DNA of 64,000 nt from JAITWN01 sp050486285 (GCA_050486285.1 JBJHCZ010000014.1:1-64000); one strand, 5' to 3'. Shown: positions 36,128 to 45,797, numbered from the stretch's first letter. A program made the numbers and translations. The notes: generated from the sequence alone by a model not told the origin.

Positions 36128-38077
36128 ATGAGTCCGTTCTCCCGAGCCCCTTTCCTGGTCGTACCCTGCGCAGCGGGCCTGCTGCTGTCCCTGCTGTTCG
36201 GGACATCGCCCGCGACGGCCGCCGCCCCGCCCGGATGTCCGTTGCCGGTAGCGAACGGCACGGTCCATGCGCTGACCACCGATTCGACGAACGGCCTGCT
36301 CTATGTCGCCGGTAATTTCACCGGGATCGACGGTACGCCGCGCAACCACCTCGCCGCGATCGACCTCGGCACCTGCGCCGTCACCGCCTGGAATCCGAAC
36401 CCGAACGGCGCGGTGCGCGCGATGTGGCTGTCCGAAGACGACGCCACGCTCTACGCCGGCGGCGAATTCACCGCGATCGGCGGCCTGGCGCGCGGCCGGC
36501 TCGCCGCGGTGTCGACGGCCAACGGCCTGCCGACCCCGTGGGCGCCCAACGCGAACGGCGACGTCCATGCGCTGCTGCCGTCCGCGAACGCCAGCACCTT
36601 CTATATCGCCGGCGCGTTCACCACCCTCAACACCGCCTTGCGGCATGGATTCGTCGAGATCTCTCGCCTGAACGGCATCCCGATCAGTCCCCGCTTCGAC
36701 TTCGGTTCCGTCGACGAGCGCGGCGTTTATGCGCTGGCACTCGGACAGGATCGCCTCTATCTGGCCGGAGATTTCACCGGGGTCACTATCGATTTTTCCG
36801 CCGACGCCGGTGATGACGCGACGCCGGGACGCGCCGGCCTCGCCGCGATCGACCTCGCGCCGGGCTACCCGCTCAGTGACTGGAATCCCGGACTCGACAG
36901 CGGCGCGCCGTCCGCGCTGCGCCTCGCACCGGACGGGGGCGTGCTGTATGTCGGCGGCGATGTGTTCGAGACGGGTGGCGTCACGCAGCCAGGCATCCTC
37001 GCGCTCGATGCGGACACCGGCGCGCGCCTGCCGTGGGATCCGCGGGTCGACGGCCCGGTCCATGCGATCCAGCCGTCGCTCGACCGTTCGATCCTCTATC
37101 TCGGCGGCGCCTTCACGACGGTCGGAACGCTGCCGCGTGATCGGCTGGCCGCAGTGCGCGTCGTCGATGCGAGCCTCATCGACGAGGGCTTCGTGATCGG
37201 CGGCGGCCCCGATCCGGTCTGCGCACTGCACAGGACCGAGGATCGCGATGCGGGGGATTACAGGCTCCACGCCGGCGGCGGTGATTGCGCCGACGGTGCG
37301 GGCGGCGTCGGTCTGCTCGAGGCCTTCGCGATCAGTCCGCCGGAATCGACGCCGCCACTGACCCGTGCGCTCCCGCCGGGCGGCCTGTACGGCAGCGGCA
37401 CGGTCACGCCGATCCGTCTCGAGTGCGACGACTTCGACGGCGCCGGCTGCGCCGAGACCCGCTACACGACCGACGGCAGCCTGCCCGACGAGGACTCGAC
37501 GTTGTACGAGGGACCGATCCCGATGATCGACGGCCTCAAGCTGCGCTTCTACTCGATCGACCATGTCGGCAACGCCGAGACGCCCGGCGATCCCGAGGTC
37601 TACGAGGTCGAGACGCGCCCGCCGGTCACGATCGCGATCCCCGGGTCCCGGGTCTATGATTCGTCGACGCTCACGGTGATCCTGTCGTGCAGGGACGATG
37701 TGATCATCGATGATCCCGGCAACGTGCCCGGCGACCTCCCCGACGATGTCCCGGGCGAGCCCCCGGACGGTGCGGGCGGGGATGGCGGGGATCCCCCGCC
37801 GGGCATCGGCGGCGTCTCCGGCTGTGCCGACACCTACTACACGACCGACGGCAGCATACCGACCGTCCAGTCGCGGCGTTACGAAGGGCCGATCACGATC
37901 AGCGGGACGACGGTCGTGATGTTTTTCTCGACCGATGTCGCCGGCAATATCGAGGCGGTCCAGCGCCAGGAATATGTGCAGACGCGCAGCGAGATCGGCG
38001 CGCTGTCCGGCATCGAGATCGCGCTCGGCCTCGCGCTGGCGACCTGGCTGGCGGCGCGCGGGAGGAGGCGGGCATGA
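36128..38077 (+). CDS. Exported beta-propeller protein with CHB_HEX repeats and C-terminal sorting-like tail
   Basis: This protein is about 649 residues with a signal peptide ending ATAAA. Residues 35-410 are delta-60/beta-propeller-type repeats, each like 'LYVAGNFTGIDGTPRNHLAAID' ending in a W(N/D)P motif. Two chitobiase-C-terminal-like modules follow ('YTTDGSLPDEDSTLYEGP', 'YYTTDGSIPTVQSRRYEGP'), separated by an acidic Pro/Gly linker. The end is a hydrophobic helix followed by RGRRRA, resembling GlyGly-CTERM/rhombosortase-type sorting tails. Predicted surface protein; function unknown. An alternative start at 36056 would place 24 residues before the signal peptide. It overlaps the next gene by 4 nt. 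Confidence 0.78.
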   Translation: MSPFSRAPFLVVPCAAGLLLSLLFGTSPATAAAPPGCPLPVANGTVHALTTDSTNGLLYVAGNFTGIDGTPRNHLAAIDLGTCAVTAWNPNPNGAVRAMWLSEDDATLYAGGEFTAIGGLARGRLAAVSTANGLPTPWAPNANGDVHALLPSANASTFYIAGAFTTLNTALRHGFVEISRLNGIPISPRFDFGSVDERGVYALALGQDRLYLAGDFTGVTIDFSADAGDDATPGRAGLAAIDLAPGYPLSDWNPGLDSGAPSALRLAPDGGVLYVGGDVFETGGVTQPGILALDADTGARLPWDPRVDGPVHAIQPSLDRSILYLGGAFTTVGTLPRDRLAAVRVVDASLIDEGFVIGGGPDPVCALHRTEDRDAGDYRLHAGGGDCADGAGGVGLLEAFAISPPESTPPLTRALPPGGLYGSGTVTPIRLECDDFDGAGCAETRYTTDGSLPDEDSTLYEGPIPMIDGLKLRFYSIDHVGNAETPGDPEVYEVETRPPVTIAIPGSRVYDSSTLTVILSCRDDVIIDDPGNVPGDLPDDVPGEPPDGAGGDGGDPPPGIGGVSGCADTYYTTDGSIPTVQSRRYEGPITISGTTVVMFFSTDVAGNIEAVQRQEYVQTRSEIGALSGIEIALGLALATWLAARGRRRA

Positions 38078-40242
38078 TCCGGATGCCCCGCATCATCGCC
38101 GCGCTGTGCCTGGCCGCTGCGACCGGCGCGCAGGCGGCCGGCGCGCCGGAGCCGTTCGTGACGGTCGACGGAACGGTCCATGCCGTGATCGTGGCCGGCG
38201 ACCGCATGTATATCGGCGGGGCGATCGCGTCGGTCACGGCGGGCGGCGTGACGAGGACCGGCCGCCTGTTCGGCATCAATCTCGTAACCGGGACTTTCCT
38301 CTGGCAAGTGGATACTTGCATCGGCGATACCATGGGCGAAGTCCGGGCGTTGTCGCTGAGCGGCGCGACGCTGTACGTCGGCGGCGACTTCGACTGCGTG
38401 CGCGGCGTCAATCGCAGCCACCTCGCGGCAATCAACGTGAATACCGGCGCGGCGGCGGCAAATTGGGGATCCGGCTCGAATACCGCACCGCAACCTGACG
38501 GGCCGGTCCATGCGCTGGCAAGGACCGTCGACAACCAGATGCTCTACATCGGTGGCGCATTCGGGATGGTCGGCAGTGAACCCCGGAGCCATCTCGCCGG
38601 CGTGAACCCGCCGACCGGCGCCGTGCAGCCGTGGAGCCCGGATCTGGACGGGGTCGTGCGCGCGCTCGCCGTCGACGCAACGAACGCGCGGGTCTTCGCG
38701 GGCGGCGAATTCGGGATGGTCGGCGGGGCGGCGCGCCCTGGCCTCGCCGCGATCGGCATGACGACGGCCGCGCCGACTTCCTGGAATCCCGGCCTCCAGG
38801 GCCTCGACCCCGCCGTCCATGCCTTGCTGCTGGCCGACGATCGCCTCTACGTCGGCGGCGAGTTCACGGGAGTCGACGACGAACCACGCGCGAATCTGGC
38901 CGCCTTCGATATCGAGGGCGCCGGGATCACGCTCGGCGCCCTCGACGCGCCGGTCGGCGGCGGCGCGGTACGCGCGCTCGCCCTCGACAGCGAAAGGCTT
39001 CGGCTCTATCTCGGCGGCGACTTCACCAGCATCGATGGAGAGCCGCGCAATCGGCTCGCCGCGCTCGGGATCGCGCCGCCGGGCGGCGCCGAACGCGTAC
39101 TCGCGTGGAATCCGGGCGCCGACGGCGAGGTGCGTGCCCTCGCGTATGCCGTGCGCACGATCGGCAGTGCGCAGGTCAATCGCCTGTACGCCGGCGGCGC
39201 CTTCGAGATCGCCGGCGGCGAGGCGGCGGAGGGGCTCGTCGCGCTCCCGGTCACGCGACCGGTCACGATCGCCGATCCGCCGCCCGGCGGGCATCAGGCC
39301 TTGTCGAATGTCACGCTCGATTGCGAGGACGCGGACGGCGTCGGCTGCGCGCGAATCTGCCATACCGATGACGGCTCGGCGCCCGAGCCGGACTCTCCGG
39401 ATTGCAGCGCCGACTTCCCGATCATGATCCCGATACCGCCGGGGGATGCGATCACGACGCTGCGCTTCTTCTCGGAAGACAACGACGGCAATCGCGAGAT
39501 CTCGCGCACCGGGCGTTATGCAATCGACAACGAGACGCCGGTGACCACCGTCGAGCCGCTGCCCTTGCCCGGGGAAGGGTGGTACGGCTTCGCGACCCTG
39601 AGCCCGCTGGAGATGGAATGCGATGACAACCTGATCGAGGAGTTCGGCTGCACGACGCATTACACCCTCGACGGCTCCCTGCCGACGCCCGACTCGCCGA
39701 TCTATGATCGGCCCGTCTCGCTCGCGACACTGTTCCCGTCGACCGGTGATCCGCTGCAGGATGTCGATCAGCGCGCCGGCATGGTCACGCTGCGCGTCTT
39801 CTCCATCGACGATGCCGGCAATGCGGAGGACATCCGCGATCTCGTCTATCGCATCGATCTCGCCGCGCCGATCGTGACGCCGTCAGCGCCGAGCGGGACC
39901 TATGTCGCGCCGCTGACGCTGACGCTCGACTGCGACGACGGCAACGGCTCGGGCTGCGCGGAGATCTACTACACCACCGACAACAGCGCGCCGTCGCCGT
40001 CGAGCACCCGTTACGACGGCGCGCTGGCAGTGAACGAGGCGACGATCCTGCGAGTCTTTACCGTCGACAACGCCGGCAATATATCGACGCAGACGCTGGG
40101 GGTCTACGCGCTCAGCGAAGCGACGCGCGAGTCGCGCTCGGGCGTCGGCGCGGTGGACCATGCGCTGCTGCTGGCGCTGGCGGGATGGTTACTGCTGTTG
40201 CGCGGAGTTCGCGTCAGTGGCGGAAATGGCGCATCCCGGTGA
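38074..40242 (+). CDS. Exported beta-propeller protein, paralogue of the preceding gene
   Basis: This 722-residue protein has a signal peptide (cleavage near AQA/AG) and about seven propeller-type repeats ('LYVGGDFDCVRGVNRSHLAA', 'LYIGGAFGMVGSEPRSHLAG'). Three CHB_HEX_C-like modules follow ('YTLDGSLPTPDSPIYD', 'YYTTDNSAPSPSSTRYDG'). The C-terminus has a Gly-Ala pair, a hydrophobic helix 'HALLLALAGWLLLLRGVR' and a short basic tail, again like a sorting signal. The ATGA overlap with the upstream paralogue indicates a tandem duplication transcribed together. Its last 29 bases overlap the convergent purH end. Confidence 0.8.
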   Translation: MIRMPRIIAALCLAAATGAQAAGAPEPFVTVDGTVHAVIVAGDRMYIGGAIASVTAGGVTRTGRLFGINLVTGTFLWQVDTCIGDTMGEVRALSLSGATLYVGGDFDCVRGVNRSHLAAINVNTGAAAANWGSGSNTAPQPDGPVHALARTVDNQMLYIGGAFGMVGSEPRSHLAGVNPPTGAVQPWSPDLDGVVRALAVDATNARVFAGGEFGMVGGAARPGLAAIGMTTAAPTSWNPGLQGLDPAVHALLLADDRLYVGGEFTGVDDEPRANLAAFDIEGAGITLGALDAPVGGGAVRALALDSERLRLYLGGDFTSIDGEPRNRLAALGIAPPGGAERVLAWNPGADGEVRALAYAVRTIGSAQVNRLYAGGAFEIAGGEAAEGLVALPVTRPVTIADPPPGGHQALSNVTLDCEDADGVGCARICHTDDGSAPEPDSPDCSADFPIMIPIPPGDAITTLRFFSEDNDGNREISRTGRYAIDNETPVTTVEPLPLPGEGWYGFATLSPLEMECDDNLIEEFGCTTHYTLDGSLPTPDSPIYDRPVSLATLFPSTGDPLQDVDQRAGMVTLRVFSIDDAGNAEDIRDLVYRIDLAAPIVTPSAPSGTYVAPLTLTLDCDDGNGSGCAEIYYTTDNSAPSPSSTRYDGALAVNEATILRVFTVDNAGNISTQTLGVYALSEATRESRSGVGAVDHALLLALAGWLLLLRGVRVSGGNGASR

Positions 40243-41779
40243 AGACCATCGCGATGCCGTGCTCATCGGCGGCGGCGATGACCTCGCTGTCGCGCATTGA
40301 GCCGCCGGGCTGGATCACCGCGGTGACGCCGGCCTCGGCGGCATGGTCGATGCCATCCCGGAACGGGAAGAACGCATCCGACGCCATCACCGAACCCTTT
40401 ACCACCAGTCCTGCATCGGCGGCCTTGATCGCCGCGATGCGCGCGCTGTAGACCCGGCTCATCTGGCCGGCGCCGACGCCGAGGGTCATGCGGTCGCGGC
40501 CGTAGACGATCGCGTTCGACTTGACGAATTTCGCGACCTGCCAGGTGAACAGCAGATCCTCCATCTCGCGCGCATCGGGCGCGCGCTTCGTCACGACCTT
40601 GAGATCCCCGCGCGCGACGCTGCCGGTGTCGCGGTCCTGAATCAGCAGTCCGCCGTTGACACGGCGGTAGTCGAGGCCCGTCTCCGGGCCGGCGGGCCAT
40701 TCGCCGCAGGCCAGTACGCGCACGTTCGGCTTCGCCGCGAACGCGGCGCGCGCGTCGTTGTCGATCGCCGGTGCGATGACGACCTCGACGAACTGGCGCT
40801 CGACGATCGCGCGCGCAGTCGCGCCGTCGAGCGGGCGATTGAACGCGATGATGCCGCCGAAGGCCGAGGTCGGGTCGGTCGCGTAGGCGCGGTCGTAGTT
40901 TTCGAGCAGCGTGCCGCCGGCGGCGACGCCGCAGGGATTCGCGTGCTTGACGATGACGCAGGCGGCCTCGGCAAAGCCCTTGACGCATTCGAGCGCGGTA
41001 TCGGCATCGGCGATGTTGTTGAACGACAGCGCCTTGCCCTGGATGATCCCGGCAGTCGTGACGTTGCCCGGCGCGGCATCGTGATCGCGGTAGAACGCCG
41101 CCTGCTGGTGCGGGTTCTCGCCGTAACGCAGATCGGCGCGCTTCACGCCCTGGAAATTGTGCGTGTGCGGGAAACGCATACGCGTGCCGTCGTCGGCGAT
41201 GCAGCCCAGCCAGTTCGCGATCGCGCCGTCATAGCGCGCAGTGTGCTCAAAAGTCCTGACCGCGAGCGCGAAGCGCAGCGCGTCACCGACCGCGCCGCCA
41301 TTCGTCTCCATCTCGGCGAGCACCCGACCGTAATCGGCCGGATCGACGATCACCGTCACCGCTGCATGGTTCTTCGCCGCCGCGCGCAGCATCGTCGGCC
41401 CGCCGATGTCGATATTCTCGATCGCGTCCTCGAAGCGGCAGTCCGGCTTCGCGACGGTTGCCGAAAACGGATACAGGTTCACCGCGACGAGGTCGATCGG
41501 CGCGATGCCGGTCCGGCGCATGATTTCGTCGTCGATGCCGCGCCGGCCGAGCAGGCCGCCGTGGATCATCGGATGCAGGGTCTTGACGCGGCCGTCCATC
41601 ATCTCGGGGAAGCCGGTGTGGTCGGAGACCTCGATGACCGCGATGCCCTGTTTCGCCAGCAGGCGGGCGGTGCCGCCGGTCGACAGGATCTCCACCCCCC
41701 GGGCCTGCAGGCCGCGCGCGAATTCGACGATGCCCGTCTTGTCCGACACGCTGAGCAGCGCGCGCGCTACCGGCCGCAT
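40214..41779 (-). CDS. purH: Bifunctional AICAR transformylase/IMP cyclohydrolase
   Basis: This 521-residue enzyme does the last two steps of IMP synthesis. The N-terminal MGS-like cyclohydrolase starts 'RALLSVSDKTGIVEFARGL'; the transformylase part has 'DLRYGENPHQQAAFY' and 'CVIVKHANPCGVA' with the catalytic Lys-His. The C-terminal 'GVTAVIQPGGSMRDSEVIAAADEHGIAMVFTG' is typical. It lies 53 bases after fis, as in the prmA-dusB-fis-purH arrangement. Confidence 0.97.
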   Translation of the reverse strand: MRPVARALLSVSDKTGIVEFARGLQARGVEILSTGGTARLLAKQGIAVIEVSDHTGFPEMMDGRVKTLHPMIHGGLLGRRGIDDEIMRRTGIAPIDLVAVNLYPFSATVAKPDCRFEDAIENIDIGGPTMLRAAAKNHAAVTVIVDPADYGRVLAEMETNGGAVGDALRFALAVRTFEHTARYDGAIANWLGCIADDGTRMRFPHTHNFQGVKRADLRYGENPHQQAAFYRDHDAAPGNVTTAGIIQGKALSFNNIADADTALECVKGFAEAACVIVKHANPCGVAAGGTLLENYDRAYATDPTSAFGGIIAFNRPLDGATARAIVERQFVEVVIAPAIDNDARAAFAAKPNVRVLACGEWPAGPETGLDYRRVNGGLLIQDRDTGSVARGDLKVVTKRAPDAREMEDLLFTWQVAKFVKSNAIVYGRDRMTLGVGAGQMSRVYSARIAAIKAADAGLVVKGSVMASDAFFPFRDGIDHAAEAGVTAVIQPGGSMRDSEVIAAADEHGIAMVFTGMRHFRH

Positions 41780-41832
41780 CGGGCGGGCTCCCGCTTCAGT
41801 GATGAGTGGTACATGAGAAAGCGACGCTTTGG

Positions 41833-42120
41833 TTATCGGTTCAGGTCGTGCTTTTCGAGCTTCTTGCGCAAGGTGCTGCGATTGATGCCGAGGATCTCGG
41901 CGGCCTTGCTCTGGTTGCCGCGGGTGTGCTGCATCACGGTCTTCAGCAGGGGGTACTCGACCTCGTTGATGACGAAGTCATAGAGATCCCGGCAGGGTTG
42001 GTGGCCGTCGAGGTCGCTGAAATAACGCTCGAGCGCGATCTGCACGCAGTCCGACAGGGGCTTGGAACGCCGTTCCCCGACGACCGGGATCACCGGCACG
42101 GGTTGCTGGCCGGCGCTCAT
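41833..42120 (-). CDS. fis: DNA-binding protein Fis
   Basis: This 95-residue nucleoid protein has an N-terminal arm and 'LSDCVQIALERYFSDLDG', the dimerisation helices, and a C-terminal helix-turn-helix 'QSKAAEILGINRSTLRKKL'. Length matches E. coli Fis (98). It overlaps dusB by 4 nt (ATGA), reproducing the dusB-fis operon. A longer frame through 42411 is only a shadow of dusB. Confidence 0.95.
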   Translation of the reverse strand: MSAGQQPVPVIPVVGERRSKPLSDCVQIALERYFSDLDGHQPCRDLYDFVINEVEYPLLKTVMQHTRGNQSKAAEILGINRSTLRKKLEKHDLNR

Positions 42121-43127
42121 GCGGCGAGATCGATATCGGCCGCGATGCGGTCGAAGAATTCGCGCGTCGCGCGCAGCTGCTCCTCGACGGTTTCGGCCTG
42201 GTTGATGTACTGGCGAAACGCCGCGCCGCCGATCTGGCCCTTGCTGTACCAGCCGATGTGCTTGCGCGCGATGCGTACGCCGAGATCCTCGCCGTAGAAG
42301 CCGTAGAGCTGTTCCAGGTGGCCGATCATGACGTCGCGGATCCAGGTCACCGACGGTTCCGGCAGGTGTTCGCCGGTCCGGAGATAGTGGTCGATCGCGC
42401 GGAAGATCCACGGCCGTCCCTGCGCGGCGCGGCCGATCATCACGCCGTCGGCGCCGGTGTAGTCGAGCACGTGCTTTGCCTGCTCCGGGCTGCGGATGTC
42501 GCCGTTCGCGATGACCGGGATGCGCACCGCGGCCTTGATCGCCGCGATCGTGTCGTACTCGGCATCGCCGGTGTAGCCGCAGGCGCGGGTCCGACCGTGT
42601 ACGGCAAGTGCCTGAATACCCGCAGCTTCCGCGATGCGCGCGATATGAACGCCGTTACGGTGGCCAGTGTCCCAGCCGGTGCGGATCTTCAGCGTGACGG
42701 GGGCGTCGACCGCAGCGACCACGGCATCGAGGATGCGACCGACCAGGGTATCGTCGCGCAGCAGCGCCGAACCGGCCATGACGTTGCAGACCTTCTTCGC
42801 CGGGCAGCCCATATTGATGTCGATGATCTGCGCGCCGTTGTCGACGTTATGGCGCGCGGCCTCGGCCATCATCGCGGGATCCGCGCCGGCGATCTGTACG
42901 GAGCGCGGCTCGGACTCGCCCTGGTGATCGGCACGGCGGAGGGTCTTGGCGCTGCCCCACAACAGCGAATTGCAGGACACCATTTCCGATACCGCAAGAC
43001 CGGCGCCGAGCCGCCGGCACAACTGGCGGAACGGACGATCGGTCACGCCGGCCATCGGCGCGAGCACGAGCGGGTTAGCGAGTTTATAGGGGCCGATCTG
43101 CATCGGGATTTTTTTATAATCGGGCAT
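42117..43127 (-). CDS. dusB: tRNA-dihydrouridine synthase B
   Basis: This 336-residue FMN enzyme reduces uridines in the tRNA D-loop. The TIM barrel has 'LVLAPMAGVTDRPFRQLC', 'IDINMGCPAKKVCNVMAGSALL' with the catalytic Cys, 'VHGRTRACGYTG' and 'VIANGDIRSPEQA'. A C-terminal helical RNA-binding part follows. E. coli DusB is 321 residues. The fis overlap confirms the orthologue over DusA/C. Confidence 0.96.
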   Translation of the reverse strand: MPDYKKIPMQIGPYKLANPLVLAPMAGVTDRPFRQLCRRLGAGLAVSEMVSCNSLLWGSAKTLRRADHQGESEPRSVQIAGADPAMMAEAARHNVDNGAQIIDINMGCPAKKVCNVMAGSALLRDDTLVGRILDAVVAAVDAPVTLKIRTGWDTGHRNGVHIARIAEAAGIQALAVHGRTRACGYTGDAEYDTIAAIKAAVRIPVIANGDIRSPEQAKHVLDYTGADGVMIGRAAQGRPWIFRAIDHYLRTGEHLPEPSVTWIRDVMIGHLEQLYGFYGEDLGVRIARKHIGWYSKGQIGGAAFRQYINQAETVEEQLRATREFFDRIAADIDLAA

Positions 43128-43223
43128 TCGAGCGAAAGCGGACCATGATAACCGCTCCCCGCCCGGCGATAAAGTCCGGGAAAAACCTCTACATCAATCG
43201 GGTGTTGGCGGACGCCTCGCGGG

Positions 43224-43949
43224 TCACATCAGTTCGAAGGTGAAGTTGACCGCCTCGGGACCGGGGTCGACGATATCGAGCCGCACGCGAATCGGCGTCT
43301 GTACCGGCATCCCGTCCGCAATCGACAGGCCGCCGGGCAGGTATTCGTCGACGGTGAAGCGGCGCAGCGCGAGCGGCCGGTTGCGCAGGTCGAAAAAACC
43401 GACCTGTATCACCGGCCAGGACTGCACATACGGCGCATGATTGGTGATCGTGATGTTGACGATCAGCGCGTCGTCGATGTCCGGATGGCGGCGAATGTCG
43501 CGACCGGCGATGCGGACCATGTCCGGCGAGCGCATCAGCGGCAGTTCGCAGCCGGCATGCAGGCACAGCCATTCGAGCCAGGGACGCAACTCGACATGGC
43601 GCGAGAGTTCATCGCGCTGTATATACGCATATTGTCCGATCAGCGTCAGGATCAGCACCAGACTGGTCAGGCCCCAGAACAGCGTCGCGACCGGATTGCG
43701 CGTGCGTACGCGCCCGTTGCCCGGGCGGGCGGCGGCCGGGGCGTGGCGCTGGACGTCCTCGGGGTCGATGCGTATGCCGCCCGTCTGCGCGTCCGGTTGC
43801 CGGTACAGGCGGTCGATCGTCGAATCCTGCCGCGTCGCATAGCGCGGGCTGAAGCGGTTGCCGCAATTCCCGCAGACGACCATCTCGTCGTGGTTGGCCG
43901 GATCGGTCGGGGTCAGCAGGACCTTGCACTGGGGGCAGGGGATCAGCAT
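43224..43949 (-). CDS. Zinc-ribbon membrane protein, DUF3426
   Basis: From the ATG at 43949 the protein is 241 residues. An N-terminal zinc ribbon ('CPQCKVLL' and 'CGNCGNRF') precedes a basic/proline linker, one transmembrane helix ('TLFWGLTSLVLILTLIGQYAYI', about 92-113) and a periplasmic DUF3426 domain with a Cys pair ('CLHAGCELP'). This MJ0042-finger/DUF3426 arrangement between prmA and dusB is common in beta- and gammaproteobacteria; function is unknown. It starts 7 bases after prmA. Confidence 0.88.
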   Translation of the reverse strand: MLIPCPQCKVLLTPTDPANHDEMVVCGNCGNRFSPRYATRQDSTIDRLYRQPDAQTGGIRIDPEDVQRHAPAAARPGNGRVRTRNPVATLFWGLTSLVLILTLIGQYAYIQRDELSRHVELRPWLEWLCLHAGCELPLMRSPDMVRIAGRDIRRHPDIDDALIVNITITNHAPYVQSWPVIQVGFFDLRNRPLALRRFTVDEYLPGGLSIADGMPVQTPIRVRLDIVDPGPEAVNFTFELM

Positions 43950-43956
43950 GCGGGCA

Positions 43957-44871
43957 TTATAAGGGATCGTCCGAACGCCGTATCGCGTCGATGCGGACCC
44001 AGCCGTCACGTGCGGCGCGACCGGAAATCGCGAAACCGGCGTCCGTGAGCGCGGCGGCGACCGCATCGGCCTGGTCGGCGAGGATGCCGGAGACCGCCAA
44101 CCGCCCCCCCGGACCGAGCAGCGCAGCGAAGCGCGGCGCGAGTTCGATCAACGGACGCGCGAGGATGTTCGCGAGCATGCAGTCGGCGGCAAAGGCCGGC
44201 GCATCATCGGGCAGCGCTGCCGTGACGGATTCGGCGACGCCGTTGGCGCGGGCGTTCTCGCCGGTCGCGGTCAGCGCCTGCGGGTCGATGTCGAGCGCGA
44301 GCACGGCGCTCGCGCCGAGCCGCGCCGCAGCGATCGCCAGGATGCCGGAGCCGCAGCCATAGTCGATGACGCGATCGCCGGGACGCGCCTGACTGTCCAG
44401 CCATTCGAGACACAGCGCGGTGGTCGGATGGGTGCCGGTGCCGAAGGCGAGGCCGGGGTCGAGCATCACGACGACGGCATCCGGGTCATCGACCGTCCGG
44501 CCGCGCGGACAGACCCACAGGCGCTCGCCGAAGCGCAGCGTCCGGAGTTCATCGAGCCGGAGGCGTTCCCAGTCCTGTCCGGTCACGGGGGTGACCGTGA
44601 CGGCGGGCGGCGCATCGAGGCCCAGCGTCGCCTGCGCCGTTTGCAGCACCACGTCGACATCGGTCTCGGCGCCGAACAGGCCGACGGCGATGACCCGCGG
44701 CCACAACGGGGCCTCGCCCGGCGGTGGTTCGAGCACCGGATCGTCAGCCGCATCGGACAGCGTCACCGACAGCGCGCCGGCCTCCGTCAGCGCATCGGAG
44801 AGGGCGTCGGCCTGCTCGCGCGGGCACTCGAGGCGCAGTTCGATCCAGGATTCGTCGGGTGTCGGTGACAT
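43957..44871 (-). CDS. prmA: Ribosomal protein L11 methyltransferase
   Basis: This 304-residue enzyme trimethylates several amino groups of L11. The N-terminal substrate-recognition domain starts 'WIELRLECPREQADALSDAL'. The SAM domain has 'LDPGLAFGTGTHPTTALCLEWL', 'VIDYGCGSGILAIAAARLGA' and 'ANILARPLIELAP'. Length is close to E. coli PrmA (293). It heads the prmA-DUF3426-dusB-fis-purH run. Confidence 0.96.
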   Translation of the reverse strand: MSPTPDESWIELRLECPREQADALSDALTEAGALSVTLSDAADDPVLEPPPGEAPLWPRVIAVGLFGAETDVDVVLQTAQATLGLDAPPAVTVTPVTGQDWERLRLDELRTLRFGERLWVCPRGRTVDDPDAVVVMLDPGLAFGTGTHPTTALCLEWLDSQARPGDRVIDYGCGSGILAIAAARLGASAVLALDIDPQALTATGENARANGVAESVTAALPDDAPAFAADCMLANILARPLIELAPRFAALLGPGGRLAVSGILADQADAVAAALTDAGFAISGRAARDGWVRIDAIRRSDDPL

Positions 44872-45056
44872 CGCGGCACAGACTAGCAGACGGGATGCAA
44901 ATGCTGCCAGCGGCAGACTTGCAATGACTATGCGTGCGGCTTAAGGTAGGCACAGAAGCGACAGGCCATTTGCGGTTTTGCGACAGGGATCCGCGTTCGC
45001 CCGCGCAGGCGGCGTTACCCTTGAATTTGCAGACCGGACCACGCAGGAGTCGGGCG

Positions 45057-45791
45057 ATGTCAGTCAGGGTTCATGCAGCGGTATTGAGCGGGGCGTTCGC
45101 ACTGGCGAGCACCGGCGCGCAGGCGTCCGGCAACGACCTCGTGCTGAACCCGTCGATCGGCCAGGACGAGTTCAGTATCGTCGTCGACGAGCTCGGCGCG
45201 ATCGCCGCCTACGGACCGTTCGGGCCTGCGGAACCGCTGGGCGTCTCCGGCTTCGATCTCGGTCTGTCGATCAGCCGTTACGACATCAGCCGCAGCGCAT
45301 GGAACTTCGCGGTGCGCGACGGCAGCGCGCCGTCGACGTTGACGATGTCGCGACTGCATGCGCGCAAGGGCCTGCCCTACGGCATCGACGTCGGCGCGGC
45401 CTGGTCGAAATCGACCAGCGGCGACGTCTCGGTGTTCGGCGGCGAGGTGCGCAAGGCGCTGCTCGAGGGCTCGACGCTGGCGCCGGCGGTCTCGGTCAGC
45501 GGTCATTACAGTCAGTTGACCGGCGTCGACGACCTCGATCTCGCCGCCTACGGCATTGACCTTGGCATCAGCAAGGGCTTCGCGCTGTTCACGCCGTTCG
45601 CCGGCATCGGCCAGGTTTGGGTCGACGGCAGCGAAAACGTCGACAGCCTGAGCCTGTCCGATCGCAGCACCTCGCAGACCCGCAGCTACCTCGGCATGCG
45701 CGTCGGCCTGCTGCCCTTCCTCAGCGTCACCGCCCAGGCCGATTTCGCCGAGATCAACAGTTACAGCCTCCGCCTCAACCTCGGTTTCTAG
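45057..45791 (+). CDS. Outer-membrane beta-barrel protein
   Basis: This 244-residue protein is preceded by AGGAG and has a signal peptide ending GAQA. The rest alternates hydrophobic and polar residues ('GFDLGLSISRYDISRSAW', 'LDLAAYGIDLGISKGFALF') and ends in 'YSLRLNLGF', the terminal Phe expected for insertion by the Bam machinery. Eight to ten strands would fit. No specific function is recognised. Palindrome H begins 7 bases after its stop. Confidence 0.82.
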   Translation: MSVRVHAAVLSGAFALASTGAQASGNDLVLNPSIGQDEFSIVVDELGAIAAYGPFGPAEPLGVSGFDLGLSISRYDISRSAWNFAVRDGSAPSTLTMSRLHARKGLPYGIDVGAAWSKSTSGDVSVFGGEVRKALLEGSTLAPAVSVSGHYSQLTGVDDLDLAAYGIDLGISKGFALFTPFAGIGQVWVDGSENVDSLSLSDRSTSQTRSYLGMRVGLLPFLSVTAQADFAEINSYSLRLNLGF

Positions 45792-45797
45792 GTCAAA

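Noticed and set aside
41833..42411. 192-codon frame taken as one protein
   Set aside because: Only its last 95 codons are Fis; the rest is a shadow of dusB. The ATG at 42120 gives a normal-length Fis.
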